Positions 47,226 through 48,264 of a stretch of 48,264 bases of DNA are shown piece after piece. Made by a program: the position numbers and the translations under genes. The DNA is from Prochlorococcus sp. AG-363-A16. Its GTDB lineage: Bacteria > Cyanobacteriota > Cyanobacteriia > PCC-6307 > Cyanobiaceae. The stretch is from assembly GCA_003280345.1 (NCBI GenBank), contig QCFB01000014.1, positions 1-48,264 of the forward strand, read 5' to 3'. Every line of letters begins with the position of its first letter. Position 1 is the first letter of the stretch. The notes under the pieces are model-generated. The model was not told the origin of the DNA. It did no database searches and saw only the letters and a program-made list of their open reading frames with translations.

Positions 47226-48263
47226 ATGGACTACAAGACAGCAGGCGTGGATGTTGAGGCTGGCAGGGCCTTTGTTCAAAGGATTAAATCTAGTGTTGAA
47301 GCGACTAATTGCCCAGAGGTGATTGGTGGCTTAGGTGGTTTTGGAGGGTTGTTTCGCCTGCCAAAGGGAATGAAGAGTCCAGTTTTGGTATCAGGAACAG
47401 ATGGAGTTGGAACGAAGCTAGAGCTCGCTCAGGATTGTCATAAGCATTTTGGTGTTGGTCTCGATTTGGTTGCGATGTGCATTAATGACGTCATTACTAC
47501 TGGCGCTAAGCCTCTCTTTTTTCTTGATTACATCGCAACAGGTTTACTAGCTCCAGAAGCTATGGCGCAGGTTATAGAAGGTATAGCTGAGGGATGTCAA
47601 TTTAGTAATTGTGCACTTTTAGGCGGAGAAACAGCTGAGATGCCAGGGTTTTACCCCAAGGGAAGGTATGACTTGGCAGGTTTTTGTGTGGCAGTCGTTG
47701 AAGAATCTTCTTTGATTGATGGAAGCAAGATAGTTCCAGGACATCAAATTATTGGCATTGAAAGCAGTGGTTTGCATAGCAATGGATTCAGTTTGGTTCG
47801 CAAGGTACTTGAGATGAATGATGTAAATGAGAGCACTCTCTTTGGCCATGAGCCAAGACCTTTGATGGCTGCCTTATTAAATCCCACAAAAATATATTCT
47901 CAATTAGTTAAAGGACTTCTAGAAGCCAAGGTCCCAATACATGGCATGGCCCATATCACGGGGGGGGGGCTACCTGAGAATCTCCCCAGATGCCTACCCA
48001 AAGGACTCAATGCTTTAGTTGATGCAAAGGCCTGGAATAGGCCTGAACTTTTTACATGGTTAAAGGATTTTGGAGAGATTCCCGAGAGCGATATATGGAA
48101 TACATTCAACCTTGGTATTGGTTTTTGTTTGGTAGTGCCTAGATATGGCGTTGATGAAGCCATCCAAGTTTGTGATGAACATGGATTGAAGGCATGGACT
48201 ATTGGTCAAGTGCAAGAGACTGTTGGCACAGATTACAAAGGTGTTATGGGCTTGCCTGCTTGA
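47226..48263 (+). CDS. purM: Phosphoribosylformylglycinamidine cyclo-ligase PurM
   Basis: PurM (AIR synthetase) closes the imidazole ring in purine synthesis. The 345-residue protein is complete, with the stop one base before the window edge. Motifs are [66 protein letters not shown] and [14 protein letters not shown]. The last is encoded by a run of ten G (47960-47969). The start is separated from panC/cmk by a short divergent promoter region. Confidence 0.97.
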   Translation: MDYKTAGVDVEAGRAFVQRIKSSVEATNCPEVIGGLGGFGGLFRLPKGMKSPVLVSGTDGVGTKLELAQDCHKHFGVGLDLVAMCINDVITTGAKPLFFLDYIATGLLAPEAMAQVIEGIAEGCQFSNCALLGGETAEMPGFYPKGRYDLAGFCVAVVEESSLIDGSKIVPGHQIIGIESSGLHSNGFSLVRKVLEMNDVNESTLFGHEPRPLMAALLNPTKIYSQLVKGLLEAKVPIHGMAHITGGGLPENLPRCLPKGLNALVDAKAWNRPELFTWLKDFGEIPESDIWNTFNLGIGFCLVVPRYGVDEAIQVCDEHGLKAWTIGQVQETVGTDYKGVMGLPA

Positions 48264-48264
48264 A

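Overview
The window looks like a piece of a picocyanobacterial chromosome, most likely Prochlorococcus and probably a low-light type. The evidence is the photosystem I subunit PsaC, the NDH-1 subunit NdhS, a heme oxygenase followed by the bilin reductases PebA and PebB, the fused PanC/Cmk protein typical of cyanobacteria, AT-rich sequence (about 40 % GC by eye), tightly packed genes and very short intergenic spaces. The genus call is inference from gene content. There are no insertion sequences, prophage genes, CRISPR arrays or rRNA genes.

Positions 1-9.2 kb hold the tail of an unidentified gene, a pheophytinase-like hydrolase, mutY, a PfkB sugar kinase, tsaE, ahcY, a DedA membrane protein, ssb and the cell-shape operon mreBCD. 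From 9.2 to 18.9 kb come an orphan OmpR-type response regulator, lysS, two small conserved unknowns, smpB, a translationally coupled set (ruvB, TPR protein, M20 amidohydrolase, 72-residue membrane protein), a TPP riboswitch with thiC, and a UDP-glucuronate decarboxylase-like gene. From 19 to 28 kb are tkt, fabF-acpP, psaC, glmS, manC, rimM, ndhS and rnc. The RNA section at 28.2-28.7 kb carries rnpB on the minus strand and tRNA-Arg(CCT) on the plus strand.

From 28.8 to 35.7 kb are two picocyanobacterial unknowns, glgP, a CPA2 cation/proton antiporter, a second pheophytinase-like hydrolase and an aldose-1-epimerase-like gene. The stretch 35.9-40.3 kb is the most accessory-looking part: D-lactate dehydrogenase (Dld type), an FMN-dependent alpha-hydroxy-acid oxidase (LldD/GOX type) and a four-carbon acid sugar kinase (DUF1537), all on one strand. 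It suggests oxidation and phosphorylation of small hydroxy acids. The window ends with icd, an unknown, ho1-pebA-pebB, a low-molecular-weight phosphatase, panC/cmk and purM.

Most genes are housekeeping. I do not see a clearly new defence or mobile system. The best leads are the hydroxy-acid cluster with its partnerless DUF1537 kinase, two leader hairpins placed against start codons (glmS, dld), the pair of pheophytinase-like hydrolases, and a dyad-rich leader between icd and its divergent neighbour.
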